64,000 nt of DNA from Pseudomonas serbica (GTDB lineage Bacteria; Pseudomonadota; Gammaproteobacteria; Pseudomonadales; Pseudomonadaceae). The stretch is taken from positions 124,001-188,000 of the forward strand of contig NZ_JAQIYM010000006.1 in NCBI RefSeq assembly GCF_028823535.1, read 5' to 3'. Below the pieces are notes generated by a model. That model did no database searches, was not told where the DNA came from, and saw only the letters and a list, made by a program, of their open reading frames with translations. A program made the position numbers and the translations under genes. This document shows positions 25,287 through 34,054 of the stretch, piece after piece. Each line of letters starts with the position of its first letter. Position 1 is the stretch's first letter.

Positions 25287-26711
25287 ATGAAGTTGTCCAT
25301 GCCGCGATTCGATCAAGCCCCTGTCTTGGTGGTCGGCGATGTCATGCTCGACCGTTACTGGCATGGTGGTACCTCACGGATTTCCCCTGAGGCGCCAGTA
25401 CCGGTAGTCAAGGTCGAACACATCGAGGACCGCCCAGGCGGTGCCGCCAACGTTGCGTTGAACATTGCCGCCCTCGGCGCCCCGGCCTCTCTGGTGGGTG
25501 TGACTGGCGACGATGAAGCCGCCGACAGCCTGGTCAATAGCCTCAAGGGTGCCGGTGTGCGTGCGTTGTTCCAGCGCATTGCCCACCAGCCGACCATCGT
25601 CAAGCTGCGGGTCATGAGTCGTCACCAGCAACTGCTGCGGATCGATTTCGAAGAACCGTTCGCCACCGATTCCCTGGCGTTGTCCGTGCAGGTCGACGAG
25701 CTGCTCGAAGGCATCAAGGTGCTGGTGCTGTCCGACTACGGCAAAGGCGCGCTGAAAAACCATCAGGTATTGATCCAGGCCGCCCGTGCCCGTGGCATTC
25801 CGGTGCTTGCCGATCCCAAGGGCAAGGACTTCTCCATTTATCGCGGTGCGAGCCTGATCACGCCGAACCTCAGCGAATTCGAAACCATCGTCGGTGGTTG
25901 CGCCGATGAGCACGAATTGGTGAGCAAGGGCGCGCAGCTGATGCACGACCTGGACCTTGGCGCCTTGCTGGTGACCCGTGGTGAGCACGGCATGACCCTG
26001 CTGCGCCCGGATCATCCGGCATTGCACCTGCCGGCACGCGCCCGTGAAGTGTTCGACGTGACCGGTGCTGGCGATACGGTTATTTCCACCTTGGCAGCGG
26101 CGATTGCCGCGGGTGAGGAACTGCCGCATGCGGTGGGCCTGGCCAACCTGGCGGCCGGCATCGTGGTTGGCAAGCTTGGTACGGCGGCTATCAGTGCGCC
26201 GGAACTGCGTCGGGCTATCCAGCGTGAAGAAGGTTCCGAGCGCGGTGTGCTGGGCCTGGAACAGCTGTTGCTGGCAGTCGACGATGCGCGTGCGCATAAC
26301 GAGAAAATCGTCTTCACCAACGGCTGCTTCGACATCCTGCATGCCGGGCATGTGACGTACCTGGAGCAGGCGCGGGCGCAAGGCGATCGCCTGATCGTTG
26401 CGGTCAACGACGATGCGTCGGTCAGCCGCCTGAAAGGGCCTGGCCGGCCGATCAACAGTGTCGACCGGCGAATGGCGGTGCTCGCAGGTCTGGGCGCAGT
26501 CGATTGGGTGATCAGCTTCGCTGAGGGCACACCGGAGAACCTGCTGCGTGAGGTCAAGCCGGACGTGCTGGTCAAAGGTGGAGACTACGGGATAGACCAA
26601 GTGGTCGGTGCAGACATCGTGACCGCCTACGGCGGGACCGTGAAAGTGCTGGGGTTGGTGGAAAACAGCTCCACGACCGCAATTGTCGAGAAGATCCGCA
26701 AGTCAGAATAA
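25287..26711 (+). CDS. hldE: Bifunctional heptose 7-phosphate kinase / heptose 1-phosphate adenylyltransferase
   Basis: Seen: 474 residues from ATG (MKLSMPRFDQAPVLVVGDVMLD). The N-terminal ribokinase domain has GGAANVALNIAALG and the catalytic DVTGAGDTVISTLA near 263. The C-terminal nucleotidyltransferase domain begins FTNGCFDILHAGHVTYLEQA near 343, with the HxGH motif. Known: makes ADP-D,D-heptose precursor for WaaC and WaaF. Upstream 195 bases hold a TAATAT box at 25247-25252. A REP pair follows directly after the stop. Confidence 0.96.
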   Translation: MKLSMPRFDQAPVLVVGDVMLDRYWHGGTSRISPEAPVPVVKVEHIEDRPGGAANVALNIAALGAPASLVGVTGDDEAADSLVNSLKGAGVRALFQRIAHQPTIVKLRVMSRHQQLLRIDFEEPFATDSLALSVQVDELLEGIKVLVLSDYGKGALKNHQVLIQAARARGIPVLADPKGKDFSIYRGASLITPNLSEFETIVGGCADEHELVSKGAQLMHDLDLGALLVTRGEHGMTLLRPDHPALHLPARAREVFDVTGAGDTVISTLAAAIAAGEELPHAVGLANLAAGIVVGKLGTAAISAPELRRAIQREEGSERGVLGLEQLLLAVDDARAHNEKIVFTNGCFDILHAGHVTYLEQARAQGDRLIVAVNDDASVSRLKGPGRPINSVDRRMAVLAGLGAVDWVISFAEGTPENLLREVKPDVLVKGGDYGIDQVVGADIVTAYGGTVKVLGLVENSSTTAIVEKIRKSE

Positions 26712-26714
26712 AGC

Positions 26715-26820
26715 CCTTGTAGGAGCGAGCTCGCTCGCGATGGACGTTAACGATAACGCGGGCTACCTGATTCAACGCGGTGCCCCTACTTCCATCGCGA
26801 GCAAGCTCGCTCCTACAAGG
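26715..26820. repeat. REP pair, CCTTGTAGGAGCGAGC type
   Basis: Seen: inverted copies of CCTTGTAGGAGCGAGCTCGC (left) and its complement (right) around about 55 bases. The right copy runs 8 bases into the next minus-strand gene and supplies its Leu-TAG end. It separates the convergent hldE and the Nudix-like gene and probably marks the 3' ends of both transcripts. Confidence 0.85.
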
Positions 26821-27772
26821 CACGCGGTACGATCTTCTTGAGCAGTTGCCTGGCCTTGCCACGCAATCGCGCCAATCCAGAAGCCTTATCCGGTGGCGTC
26901 AAACCTTGCTGGCGCACCCAGTCCTTCCAGCGAATTCGCTCATCTTTCACCAGCCAGCCTTCCTGCCGGGCAAAGCTTTCCGCCAGGTACAATCCGCGCG
27001 TGCTTGCCGGGTGCAACTGATCCTTTTTCAAGGTGTAGAGCTCGGCCAAGGGGTGGCCGTCCTGTAATGGCATCAGGTACAGGTCGGGACGCTTGCGATC
27101 CAGGCGGGCCACCAGTTGATCGCCTTCCAGGCGTTCGTCGACGTGAAACAGGCTCAGGGACTTCGCTTCCTTGGGCACCTCCAGGCGCAAGTCATAGATC
27201 AATTGCAGCGAGGCGGTCGGCAAGTGCACGTAGGCCCGTGGCCGTTCGATCAATGGCAGGTTGGCGCAGCGCACCGGACGTGCCGAGCCGGACAGCGGCG
27301 ACAGGCGAAACGGCAGGGCTTCGCGATAGTGCAGGGCGCTCGAGTAGGGCGCGGGTAGCCAGGTGTCGTTGAAGCGTCCGCCGAGCCAGCCTTCCGGGGT
27401 TTCCAGCAGGCATTCCTCGGCAATTTCCTGGATGGCCGTGTGCAGCGGCAGGTTCAGCTCATGGGCTGGCACGTAGCCGGAAATCAGCTTGAGCACCACG
27501 TCGCCGCGGTCCTGCCGCCGTTGGCGCACCAGCACCCAGTAATCGCGATTCTGCCAATGCAGTGTCAGGCGTACCGAAACCCCGAGATTGGCCAGTTCAA
27601 CGGAAAACCGATCCTTGTCGGCGACGGTCACCGGACGCCGACGTTGGAGGATCTGGGAAAAATTCAACGGCCTCCCGACGCTCTGATAACTCAGGCCTTC
27701 GGGAGTCGCTTCGACGAATAACGGCAGGGTCTTGAAGTTGCTCGGGTTCTTTCTAATGAGCGTACGCGGCAT
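26813..27772 (-). CDS. Conserved protein with a degenerate Nudix-like box
   Basis: Seen: 319 residues, MPRTLIRKNPSNFKTLPLFVE, no signal peptide or membrane segment. Near residues 98-123 it carries GYVPAHE, nine residues, then QEIAEECLL. This resembles the Nudix box GX5EX7REUXEEXGU with two extra residues, Gln for Arg and Leu for the late Gly; the acidic EE pair is kept. I do not recognise the family for certain. The C-terminus is basic (KARQLLKKIVPR). Its stop codon comes from the REP element. A 33-base gap links it to the aldo/keto reductase upstream, so it is probably the last gene of that minus-strand unit. Confidence 0.75.
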   Translation of the reverse strand: MPRTLIRKNPSNFKTLPLFVEATPEGLSYQSVGRPLNFSQILQRRRPVTVADKDRFSVELANLGVSVRLTLHWQNRDYWVLVRQRRQDRGDVVLKLISGYVPAHELNLPLHTAIQEIAEECLLETPEGWLGGRFNDTWLPAPYSSALHYREALPFRLSPLSGSARPVRCANLPLIERPRAYVHLPTASLQLIYDLRLEVPKEAKSLSLFHVDERLEGDQLVARLDRKRPDLYLMPLQDGHPLAELYTLKKDQLHPASTRGLYLAESFARQEGWLVKDERIRWKDWVRQQGLTPPDKASGLARLRGKARQLLKKIVPRAL

Positions 27773-27805
27773 GTCGGCTCCTGCTTTAGGCCGCGTGGGG
27801 CGGCA

Positions 27806-28618
27806 TCAGTTGCTACGTAGGACCTGGGCAACGGTCGCCACGTTATGGGCGAGGTGCAGCGGATTGATCGTTCCGACAATAGCACTGGCCACGCCGGGAT
27901 GTTCGAACAACAACTCGAAACTGGCGCGCACCGGGTCCACGCCTGGACTCAGGCACACATGACCGCTGGCGAGGGCTTTTTTGACCAGAATGGCTTTGCC
28001 GTGAGCAGCAGCATAGTCAATGACGGCCTTTTCGGTTTGCTCGTTCAGATTGTAGGTGACCATCGCGCAATCACCTTGCTCCAGCGCCTTCAAGCCGCCT
28101 TCAACGGTTTTGCCGGAAAACCCGAAGCCGCGAATCTTGCCTTCGGCCTTGAGCGCGGCAAGCGTTGCATAGACTTCGCAGTCGTTGAGGATGGCCAGGT
28201 CGTTGCCGTCGGAGTGCACCAGCACCAGGTCGATAAAATCGGTTTCAAGACGTTGCAGGCTGCGTTCCACCGAGAGGCGGGTGTGCCCGGCACTGAAATC
28301 GTGCCGGGACAGCCCGTCGGCAAACTCTTCGCCGACCTTGCTGACGATTACCCAATCCTGACGCTGACCCCGCAGCAGCGGGCCGAGGCGCTCTTCGCTG
28401 CGACCATAGGCCGGAGCGGTGTCGATCAGGTTGATGCCCATATCACGCGCGAGTTTGAGCAGCATGCGCGCTTCGTCATCATCGGGGATCTGGAAACCGT
28501 TAGGGTATTTCACCCCTTGATCGCGGCCGAGTTTTACCGTGCCCAGGCCCAGGGGCGACACCAGCAAGCCGGTGCTGCCCAGGGGCCGATGCAGGTCGTG
28601 CAAAGTGGGTTGGCTCAT
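27806..28618 (-). CDS. Aldo/keto reductase
   Basis: Seen: 270 residues from ATG (MSQPTLHDLHRPLGSTGLLV). Family motifs are GLGTVKLGR, NLIDTAPAYGRSEERLGPLL with the catalytic Asp and Tyr, KVGEEF with the Lys, and IVGTINPLHLAHN for NADPH binding. Known: reduces aldehydes or ketones with NADPH; substrate not predictable. It overlaps the upstream FAD oxidoreductase by four bases, so the two are translationally coupled and likely act on related metabolites. The same pair lies near this position in PAO1 from memory. Confidence 0.88.
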   Translation of the reverse strand: MSQPTLHDLHRPLGSTGLLVSPLGLGTVKLGRDQGVKYPNGFQIPDDDEARMLLKLARDMGINLIDTAPAYGRSEERLGPLLRGQRQDWVIVSKVGEEFADGLSRHDFSAGHTRLSVERSLQRLETDFIDLVLVHSDGNDLAILNDCEVYATLAALKAEGKIRGFGFSGKTVEGGLKALEQGDCAMVTYNLNEQTEKAVIDYAAAHGKAILVKKALASGHVCLSPGVDPVRASFELLFEHPGVASAIVGTINPLHLAHNVATVAQVLRSN

Positions 28619-29790
28619 GGCAGCAGTTGCTCCCAGGCTGGCACGCCCATTGGCGGTTTTGGCAGCGCCGGCAACGCGCTGGCCGGACCCGGTTGAATAC
28701 CATCGCGGGCGAGGCTGGCGAATACCCGGTCGGCGAAGTCCGGCGCCAGTGCCAGTTTGGTTGGCCAGCCCACCAACAGGCGACCTTCCTCGGCAACAAA
28801 GGCGTTGTCGGGACGGGTCAGCCCCGATTGCAATGGCTCCGCGCGGTCCACGCGCAAGGTTGCCCACTGCACGGTGCTGAGGTCGATCCATGGCAATAAC
28901 TGACCCAGTTCTTTCTGTGCGGTGGCGATCTGTTCGGCGGGCTCGCGGGCCACGCCTTCGGCTTCGGCGATGTCGCCGCCCAGGTACCACACCCACTGGC
29001 CATCGGCCGCCGGGTGCGTGGTCACGGTAATCCGCGGTTTGGTTCCGCCACCCAGGCAATGGGCGTACAGCGGCTTGAGGCTCGGGCCCTTGGCGATGAT
29101 CATGTGCAGCGGGCGGCGTTGCATGGCGGGCTGGGTCAACCCCAGCGCTTCGAGCAGCGCCGCGGTTCCGCCGCCAGCGCTCAAGACGATGCGTTGGGCG
29201 CGGATCTCGCGTTCGTCCACCTTCAGGCCAACCAGCACGCCGCCCTCCAGCAGCGGCTCGATCTTCTGTCCGGCGAGCAGACCGTCACCCGCGAGATCAG
29301 CCAGGCGCTGGATCAGGCTTGGCACATCGATCACCAGTTCCGCCAGGCGATAGACTTTGCCCTTGAAACGTTTGTCTTGCAGGGCCGGTGGCAATTGGTC
29401 GCCCTTGACCTGATCGACGCGACCGCGCACGGCTTTGCTGGCGAAGAAGCTGGTGAGGTTGCCGGCAATCGTCCCGGGGGACCAGAGGTAGTGGGCTTCG
29501 GAGAGTAGGCGCACACCCGACAGGTCCAGTTCGCCGTTCCCGGCCAGGGCTTCGCGCCAGCGACGGGGCATGTCGGCGATGGCTTCGGAGGCGCCGGTCA
29601 GGGCACCATGCAGCGCGTACTTGGCGCCGCCATGGATGATGCCCTGGGACTTCACACTCTGCCCGCCGCCGAGGCTGGCGCTTTCCACCAGCACGGTCGA
29701 GAAACCCTGGCGGCGCAGGCGCGCGTTCAGCCAGAGGCCGGCGACACCAGCGCCGACAATGAGAACGTCGGTGGAAATAACGGATGGCAT
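28615..29790 (-). CDS. FAD-dependent oxidoreductase (DAO family)
   Basis: Seen: 391 residues, MPSVISTDVLIVGAGVAGLWL; the Rossmann motif GAGVAGLWLNARL stands at residues 13-25, followed by the ESASLGGGQSVKSQGIIHGG stretch typical of D-amino-acid/glycerol-3-phosphate oxidase relatives. A second flavin motif, LVGWPTKLALAPDFADRV, is at the C-terminus. Known: such proteins oxidise amino or hydroxy acids. Substrate unknown. First gene of the minus-strand unit (oxidoreductase, aldo/keto reductase, Nudix-like); stop overlaps the next start (ATGA). Confidence 0.87.
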   Translation of the reverse strand: MPSVISTDVLIVGAGVAGLWLNARLRRQGFSTVLVESASLGGGQSVKSQGIIHGGAKYALHGALTGASEAIADMPRRWREALAGNGELDLSGVRLLSEAHYLWSPGTIAGNLTSFFASKAVRGRVDQVKGDQLPPALQDKRFKGKVYRLAELVIDVPSLIQRLADLAGDGLLAGQKIEPLLEGGVLVGLKVDEREIRAQRIVLSAGGGTAALLEALGLTQPAMQRRPLHMIIAKGPSLKPLYAHCLGGGTKPRITVTTHPAADGQWVWYLGGDIAEAEGVAREPAEQIATAQKELGQLLPWIDLSTVQWATLRVDRAEPLQSGLTRPDNAFVAEEGRLLVGWPTKLALAPDFADRVFASLARDGIQPGPASALPALPKPPMGVPAWEQLLP

Positions 29791-29866
29791 GCAGCGACCT
29801 CAGTGTTCAAGACGAAGGCGCAGTATACAGACTCGAAGAAGCGTGGATTTGTTGGTGATCAATTGT

Positions 29867-29888
29867 GGGAGCGGGCTTGCTCGCTCCC
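29867..29888 (-). terminator. REP-like hairpin GGGAGCG/CGCTCCC after emrE
   Basis: Seen: a single REP-like palindrome with 7-bp arms at 29867-29873 and 29882-29888, 21 bases downstream of the emrE stop on the minus strand. It likely marks the 3' end of the emrE transcript. Confidence 0.45.
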
Positions 29889-29909
29889 GCAAAAGATTGT
29901 GCGCGTGTT

Positions 29910-30242
29910 TTAGTGCCCGGCAGTCTTGGAGAACAACTGGATGACCACAACCCCCAGCACGATCAGCGCCATCCCCAGCATCGCCGGTACGTCCAGCTTC
30001 TGCCCGTAGATAAACAGCGCCGCGACGCTGACCATCACGATGCCCATGCCGGCCCATACCGCGTAAGCCACGCCCACCGGCACGCTGCGCACCACCAGGG
30101 TCAGCATCCAGAAGGCGATGCCGTAGCCGACGATCACCAGCAACAGCGGCAACGGGGTGCTGAAGCCCTTGACCGCTTTCATCGAAACAGTGGCAATCAC
30201 TTCGGCGCAGATGGCAATGGCCAGGTAGTAGTAAGCGGTCAT
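29910..30242 (-). CDS. emrE: Small multidrug resistance efflux protein
   Basis: Seen: 110 residues with four membrane helices. Glu14 stands in AICAEVIATVSMKA, exactly the position of the essential EmrE glutamate, and AVWAGMGIV carries the conserved Trp63 region. Known: SMR dimers exchange protons for cationic drugs such as quaternary ammonium compounds across the inner membrane. It is divergent from a LysR regulator with a palindrome between them, so that regulator may control it. Confidence 0.93.
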   Translation of the reverse strand: MTAYYYLAIAICAEVIATVSMKAVKGFSTPLPLLLVIVGYGIAFWMLTLVVRSVPVGVAYAVWAGMGIVMVSVAALFIYGQKLDVPAMLGMALIVLGVVVIQLFSKTAGH

Positions 30243-30304
30243 GGGTCAATCCTCGTATGAAGTGTTGCTTGCTGAGTTCGGCATTCTAGAGGTTCTCCAG
30301 ATGC

Positions 30305-30319
30305 GGTAAAGTCATTACC
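30305..30319. promoter_or_regulatory. Candidate LysR operator GGTAA-N5-TTACC
   Basis: Seen: a perfect inverted repeat with a 5-base spacer in the 91-base emrE/lysR intergenic region, 15 bases before the LysR start and 63 bases before emrE. Inferred: binding site of the divergent LysR protein, which would suit autorepression plus control of emrE. Confidence 0.45.
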
Positions 30320-30333
30320 TATCTGTCCTGAAG

Positions 30334-31260
30334 ATGGGTTTGCCAATGCAATGGGATCTGGAACAACTGCGCTTGTTTGTCGGTGTGGCGGAGCAGCGTT
30401 CGTTTTCTGCCGTGGCGCGGGACCAGCGCAAAGCCCAGTCGGCGGTCAGCAGTGCGATTGCCCTGCTGGAGGAAGATCTCGGCGTGAGCCTGTTCGACCG
30501 CAGCAGCGGCCGCCAGCCGAAACTCACCGAAGCTGGCAACGCCTTGTTGGAAGAGGCACGGGAAGTGCTGCGCCAATGCGAGCGCCTCAACGGCCGGGCG
30601 CTGGCAATGATGCGCGGCCAGGAGGCTCGCCTGCGTCTGGCCCAGGACGAGGCGATGCCTTACCAACCCGTCATTGAAAGCTTTGAAGCCCTGGCGGAAA
30701 AATTCCCCAGCCTTGAAGTGCAACTGACCAGCGCTGCCCAGGGCGATGTGGCGCGCAAGCTGGTGGAGCGTCGAGCCGATCTGGGCTTGCTGTTTTACCA
30801 CGATCAAATTCCCGAAGCCCTTGAGCGGCGGGTGCTGGGCAGCGTCGAGATGGTCACGGTGTGCGGTGTCGGGCATCCGTTGGCGGTAAAGGCTGAAGTG
30901 AACTGCCAGGAACTGGCGCAGCATCGCCAGTTGCTGATGTCCACGCAGTCCAGCGTCTACCCCGGCAGCGAGCCGGCCAGCCCGCAAGTCTGGCGGGCCG
31001 ACAGTTTTTACGTGATGGCCGAATGGCTGGTCCGTGGCCTCGGCTGGGCGTGGCTGCCGCGGCACGTCGTGCAGTACTCGGCGTACCAGGGTTTGATGGT
31101 CGAACTGGCCAGCGAATGGACTCCGCCGGCGCTGGTGGTGGAATTGGTCTGGCGCCGCGACGAACCCCTGGGCCCGGCCGCTCGCTGGCTGGCGGAACGT
31201 TTTGCCGTGCACTTGCAGGCGATCGGCGAAAAACCCGATAAACTCCGCCGCCATGAATAG
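30334..31260 (+). CDS. LysR-family transcriptional regulator
   Basis: Seen: 308 residues, MGLPMQWDLEQLRLFVGVAEQ; a second Met at residue 5 is a possible start. The winged helix-turn-helix is VAEQRSFSAVARDQRKAQSAVSSAI, followed by the linker helix and a substrate-binding part. Known: LysR proteins usually regulate the divergent neighbour; here emrE. Its stop overlaps the start of waaA by 8 bases, so waaA may be partly co-transcribed with it. Confidence 0.9.
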   Translation: MGLPMQWDLEQLRLFVGVAEQRSFSAVARDQRKAQSAVSSAIALLEEDLGVSLFDRSSGRQPKLTEAGNALLEEAREVLRQCERLNGRALAMMRGQEARLRLAQDEAMPYQPVIESFEALAEKFPSLEVQLTSAAQGDVARKLVERRADLGLLFYHDQIPEALERRVLGSVEMVTVCGVGHPLAVKAEVNCQELAQHRQLLMSTQSSVYPGSEPASPQVWRADSFYVMAEWLVRGLGWAWLPRHVVQYSAYQGLMVELASEWTPPALVVELVWRRDEPLGPAARWLAERFAVHLQAIGEKPDKLRRHE

Positions 31261-32530
31261 AACTCTCTACACCGCGCTGTTTTACCTGGGGCTGCCATTG
31301 GTGGCGATTCGGCTGTGGCTGCGTTCGCGCAAGGCCCCGGCCTATGCCAAGCGCATCGGTGAGCGTTTTTCCTACGCGATGCCGACAATGAAGCCCGGTG
31401 GAATTTGGGTGCATGCGGTGTCTGTGGGCGAAAGCATTGCCGCCGCGCCGATGATTCGCGCCTTGCTGCAACGTTATCCACAGCTGCCGATCACCGTGAC
31501 CTGCATGACTCCCACCGGTTCGGAGCGCATCCAGGCGTTGTTCGCCAATGAGCCGCGCATCCAGCACTGCTATTTGCCGTACGATTTGCCGTGCGCCGCC
31601 AAGCGTTTTCTTGATCGGGTCCAGCCGAAACTGGCGGTGATCATGGAAACCGAACTCTGGCCCAACCATATCCATCAATGTGCCAAGCGCGGGATTCCCG
31701 TGGCCCTGGCCAATGCGCGACTGTCCGAGCGTTCGGCCAGGGGCTACGGCCGCTTCGGTAAACTGACCGGGCCGATGCTCGCCGAGATGAGCCTGTTTGC
31801 GGTGCAGACCGAAGCCGAGGCCCAGCGTTTTCGTCAGTTGGGCGCGCGAACGGATACCGTCGAAGTCACCGGCTCGATCAAGTTCGACCTGACCATCGAC
31901 CCGCAACTGTTGCAACGTGCCGCCGATTTGCGCGGGCAATGGCAGGCGCACGAACGCCCGGTGTGGATTGCCGCCAGCACCCATGATGGCGAAGACGAGG
32001 TGGTACTGGCAGCCCATCGCCAGCTGCTCGCGAGCCATCCAGATGCCTTGCTGATACTGGTGCCGCGCCACCCTGAGCGTTTCAATTCGGTATTCGAGTT
32101 GTGTCGCCAGCAGGGCTTTGCCACGGTTCGGCGCTCCAGCGCCGAAGCGGTTACCGCCGGCACGTCGGTGTTGTTGGGTGACACCATGGGCGAGTTGCTG
32201 TTTCTCTACGCCTTGGCCGATACCGCATTCGTCGGCGGCAGCCTGGTGCCAAATGGCGGGCATAACTTGCTTGAGCCGGCAGCGTTGGCCAAGCCGGTGC
32301 TCAGTGGCCCGCACCTGTTCAACTTCCTTGAAATCGCCGCGCAGTTGCGCAGCGCCGGGGCGTTGCAGGAAGTGGAAGATGCCCAAGGGCTGGCGTTGGC
32401 GGTGCAGCGCCTGTTCGAATTGCCGCGCGATGCGCAGCGGATGGCCGAGGCGGGGTTGAAGGTGATGCGCGCCAATCAGGGGGCGCTGCAGCGCTTGCTG
32501 GATGGGCTGGGGCGGTTGATCGACCGCTGA
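31253..32530 (+). CDS. waaA: 3-deoxy-D-manno-octulosonic acid (Kdo) transferase
   Basis: Seen: 425 residues from ATG (MNRTLYTALFYLGLPLVAIRL), a GT30 protein with an N-terminal membrane anchor, WVHAVSVGESIAAAPMIRAL, METELWPNHIH, and GSLVPNGGHNLLEPAALAKPVL. Known: adds two Kdo residues to lipid IVA on the cytoplasmic face, the acceptor for WaaC; essential in many Gram-negatives. It overlaps lysR by 8 bases, an odd pairing also found in PAO1 from memory. It converges on tolC with a hairpin between. Confidence 0.95.
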   Translation: MNRTLYTALFYLGLPLVAIRLWLRSRKAPAYAKRIGERFSYAMPTMKPGGIWVHAVSVGESIAAAPMIRALLQRYPQLPITVTCMTPTGSERIQALFANEPRIQHCYLPYDLPCAAKRFLDRVQPKLAVIMETELWPNHIHQCAKRGIPVALANARLSERSARGYGRFGKLTGPMLAEMSLFAVQTEAEAQRFRQLGARTDTVEVTGSIKFDLTIDPQLLQRAADLRGQWQAHERPVWIAASTHDGEDEVVLAAHRQLLASHPDALLILVPRHPERFNSVFELCRQQGFATVRRSSAEAVTAGTSVLLGDTMGELLFLYALADTAFVGGSLVPNGGHNLLEPAALAKPVLSGPHLFNFLEIAAQLRSAGALQEVEDAQGLALAVQRLFELPRDAQRMAEAGLKVMRANQGALQRLLDGLGRLIDR

Positions 32531-32568
32531 CCTGTAGGAGCCGGCTTGCTGCGGGCGGCTCCTACAGG
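32531..32568. terminator. Hairpin CCTGTAGGAGCC-N14-GGCTCCTACAGG between waaA and tolC
   Basis: Seen: 12-bp perfect arms, REP-related sequence, filling the short gap between convergent genes (stop of waaA touches it and the tolC stop is 7 bases beyond). Probably the shared 3' end for both transcripts. Confidence 0.6.
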
Positions 32569-32575
32569 AACTGTG

Positions 32576-34009
32576 TCAAGGCCTGGCTTTGAGTTGTTCA
32601 GCCGCAGCCTTCGCCAGGTCCGGCGGCAGGAAGTCCTTGTCCGGGTTGTAGTTGGGATTGAGCCAACGCGCCAGGTCCTGCAAATCCCCCGGGTTCAACG
32701 TACCGGCCTGCTGCTTCAAGCGCAGGTTGTCGAGGATGTAGTCGTAGCGGGTGTTGTTGTAGTCGCGTACCGAGGTGTAGAGCGAGCGCTGCGCATCCAG
32801 CACGTCGACGATGTTTCGCGTACCCACCTGATAACCGATTTCGGTCGCTTCCACCGCACTCTGGTTGGAGATGATCGACTGCTTGCGCGCCTGTACCTGC
32901 TCGACATCGGTGTTCACCGCGCGGTGCAGGTCGCGGGTGTTTTCGACGATCTGCCGGCGCAGGGATTCGCGTTGCTGCTCGGTCTGGTCCAGTTGCGCAT
33001 AGGATTGGCGCACCTGGGAGTTGATCAGGCCGCCGCTGTAGATCGGGATGTTGAGTTGCAGGCCCACAGTCGTTTGCTCGACGTTACCGCCATACGCCTG
33101 GGGAAAGCCGTTCGGGTTGCTGAAGCCCAACGCATCGTTGTCGCCTTTTTCGTATTGCGCCACGGCGTCGAGGGTCGGTGCATGGCCGGCCTTGCGCTGC
33201 TTGAGGGTTTGCTCGGCAGCGCTGACGGCGTAGTTGCTGGCCAGCAGGTTGAGGTTCTGCTTGGCCGCCGTTTCCACCCAGGCCTTGGCGTCGTTCGGCG
33301 CGGGGGGCAGGATCGGCAGGTTGTGGCTGATGCCCTGGATCGACTTGTACTGACGGTTGGTCAGGGTGATCAGGGCTTCGAAGGCATCGTCCACCTGGCG
33401 CTGGGCAACGATGCGGTTGGCGCGTGCCGTGTCGTAGCTGGCTTGCGAGTTCAGCACGTCGGTCTTGTCCGAGAGGCCGACATCGAAGCGCTCGTTGGAC
33501 TGATCCAGTTGACGCTTGAACGCGGCTTCCTCGGCCTTGGTCGAGGCCAGGTTATCCTGGCTGCGCAGTACGTTGAAGTAACTGTCGGCCGTCTGCAGGA
33601 TCAGGTTTTGCTGGGTCGCGGAGAGCTGCAGCGCAGCCTGTTCGTTGACGTCCTTGGCGGCCTGGAACTGGAACCAGCGGTCGGCGCGGAACAGCGGTTG
33701 CGCCAGGGTCGCCTGGTACGAATGGGCATTGCGGTTGGTCGTGGCCGAAGGCTGGTCGATTGCCGTGCGCACGTTGGCAACATTGGCACCGCCCGACAGG
33801 TTGGGCAGCAACCCGGCGCGGGCCTGGGGTACGACTTCTTTCTGGGCGCCATATTGGGCGATGGCGGCGGCGAGGTCGGCGTTGTTGTTCACCGCTTCCT
33901 GATAAACGCTGACCAGGTCGGTCCTGGTCGATAAGGGCGCTTCTGCTGCCCAGGCCATTCCATTGGACGCACAAGACACGGCAAGGGCCAGTGAGAGTTT
34001 GCGCAGCAT
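32576..34009 (-). CDS. tolC: TolC-type outer-membrane efflux channel
   Basis: Seen: 477 residues with a signal peptide ending AWA-AE near residue 21. The mature protein shows the internal duplication of TolC: two long coiled-coil segments (DVNEQAALQLSATQQNLILQ and the C-terminal LRRQIVENTRDLHRAVN). Known: trimeric outer-membrane channel for type I secretion and multidrug efflux. It lies divergent from thiC as in PAO1. The promoter region carries an inverted repeat over its -10. Confidence 0.92.
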   Translation of the reverse strand: MLRKLSLALAVSCASNGMAWAAEAPLSTRTDLVSVYQEAVNNNADLAAAIAQYGAQKEVVPQARAGLLPNLSGGANVANVRTAIDQPSATTNRNAHSYQATLAQPLFRADRWFQFQAAKDVNEQAALQLSATQQNLILQTADSYFNVLRSQDNLASTKAEEAAFKRQLDQSNERFDVGLSDKTDVLNSQASYDTARANRIVAQRQVDDAFEALITLTNRQYKSIQGISHNLPILPPAPNDAKAWVETAAKQNLNLLASNYAVSAAEQTLKQRKAGHAPTLDAVAQYEKGDNDALGFSNPNGFPQAYGGNVEQTTVGLQLNIPIYSGGLINSQVRQSYAQLDQTEQQRESLRRQIVENTRDLHRAVNTDVEQVQARKQSIISNQSAVEATEIGYQVGTRNIVDVLDAQRSLYTSVRDYNNTRYDYILDNLRLKQQAGTLNPGDLQDLARWLNPNYNPDKDFLPPDLAKAAAEQLKARP

Positions 34010-34027
34010 AGGCGTTCCCTAGTAAAA

Positions 34028-34054
34028 ATATTACACAAGTAATTTGAGCGCCAA
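34028..34054 (-). promoter_or_regulatory. Candidate tolC promoter with overlapping inverted repeat
   Basis: Seen on the minus strand: TTGGCG (34054-34049), 15-base spacer, TAATAT (34033-34028). ATTAC-ACAA-GTAAT (34030-34043) overlaps the -10 and AGCGCC-N8-GGCGCT (34047-34066) overlaps the -35. The spacer is short, so the exact boxes are uncertain. Confidence 0.35.
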
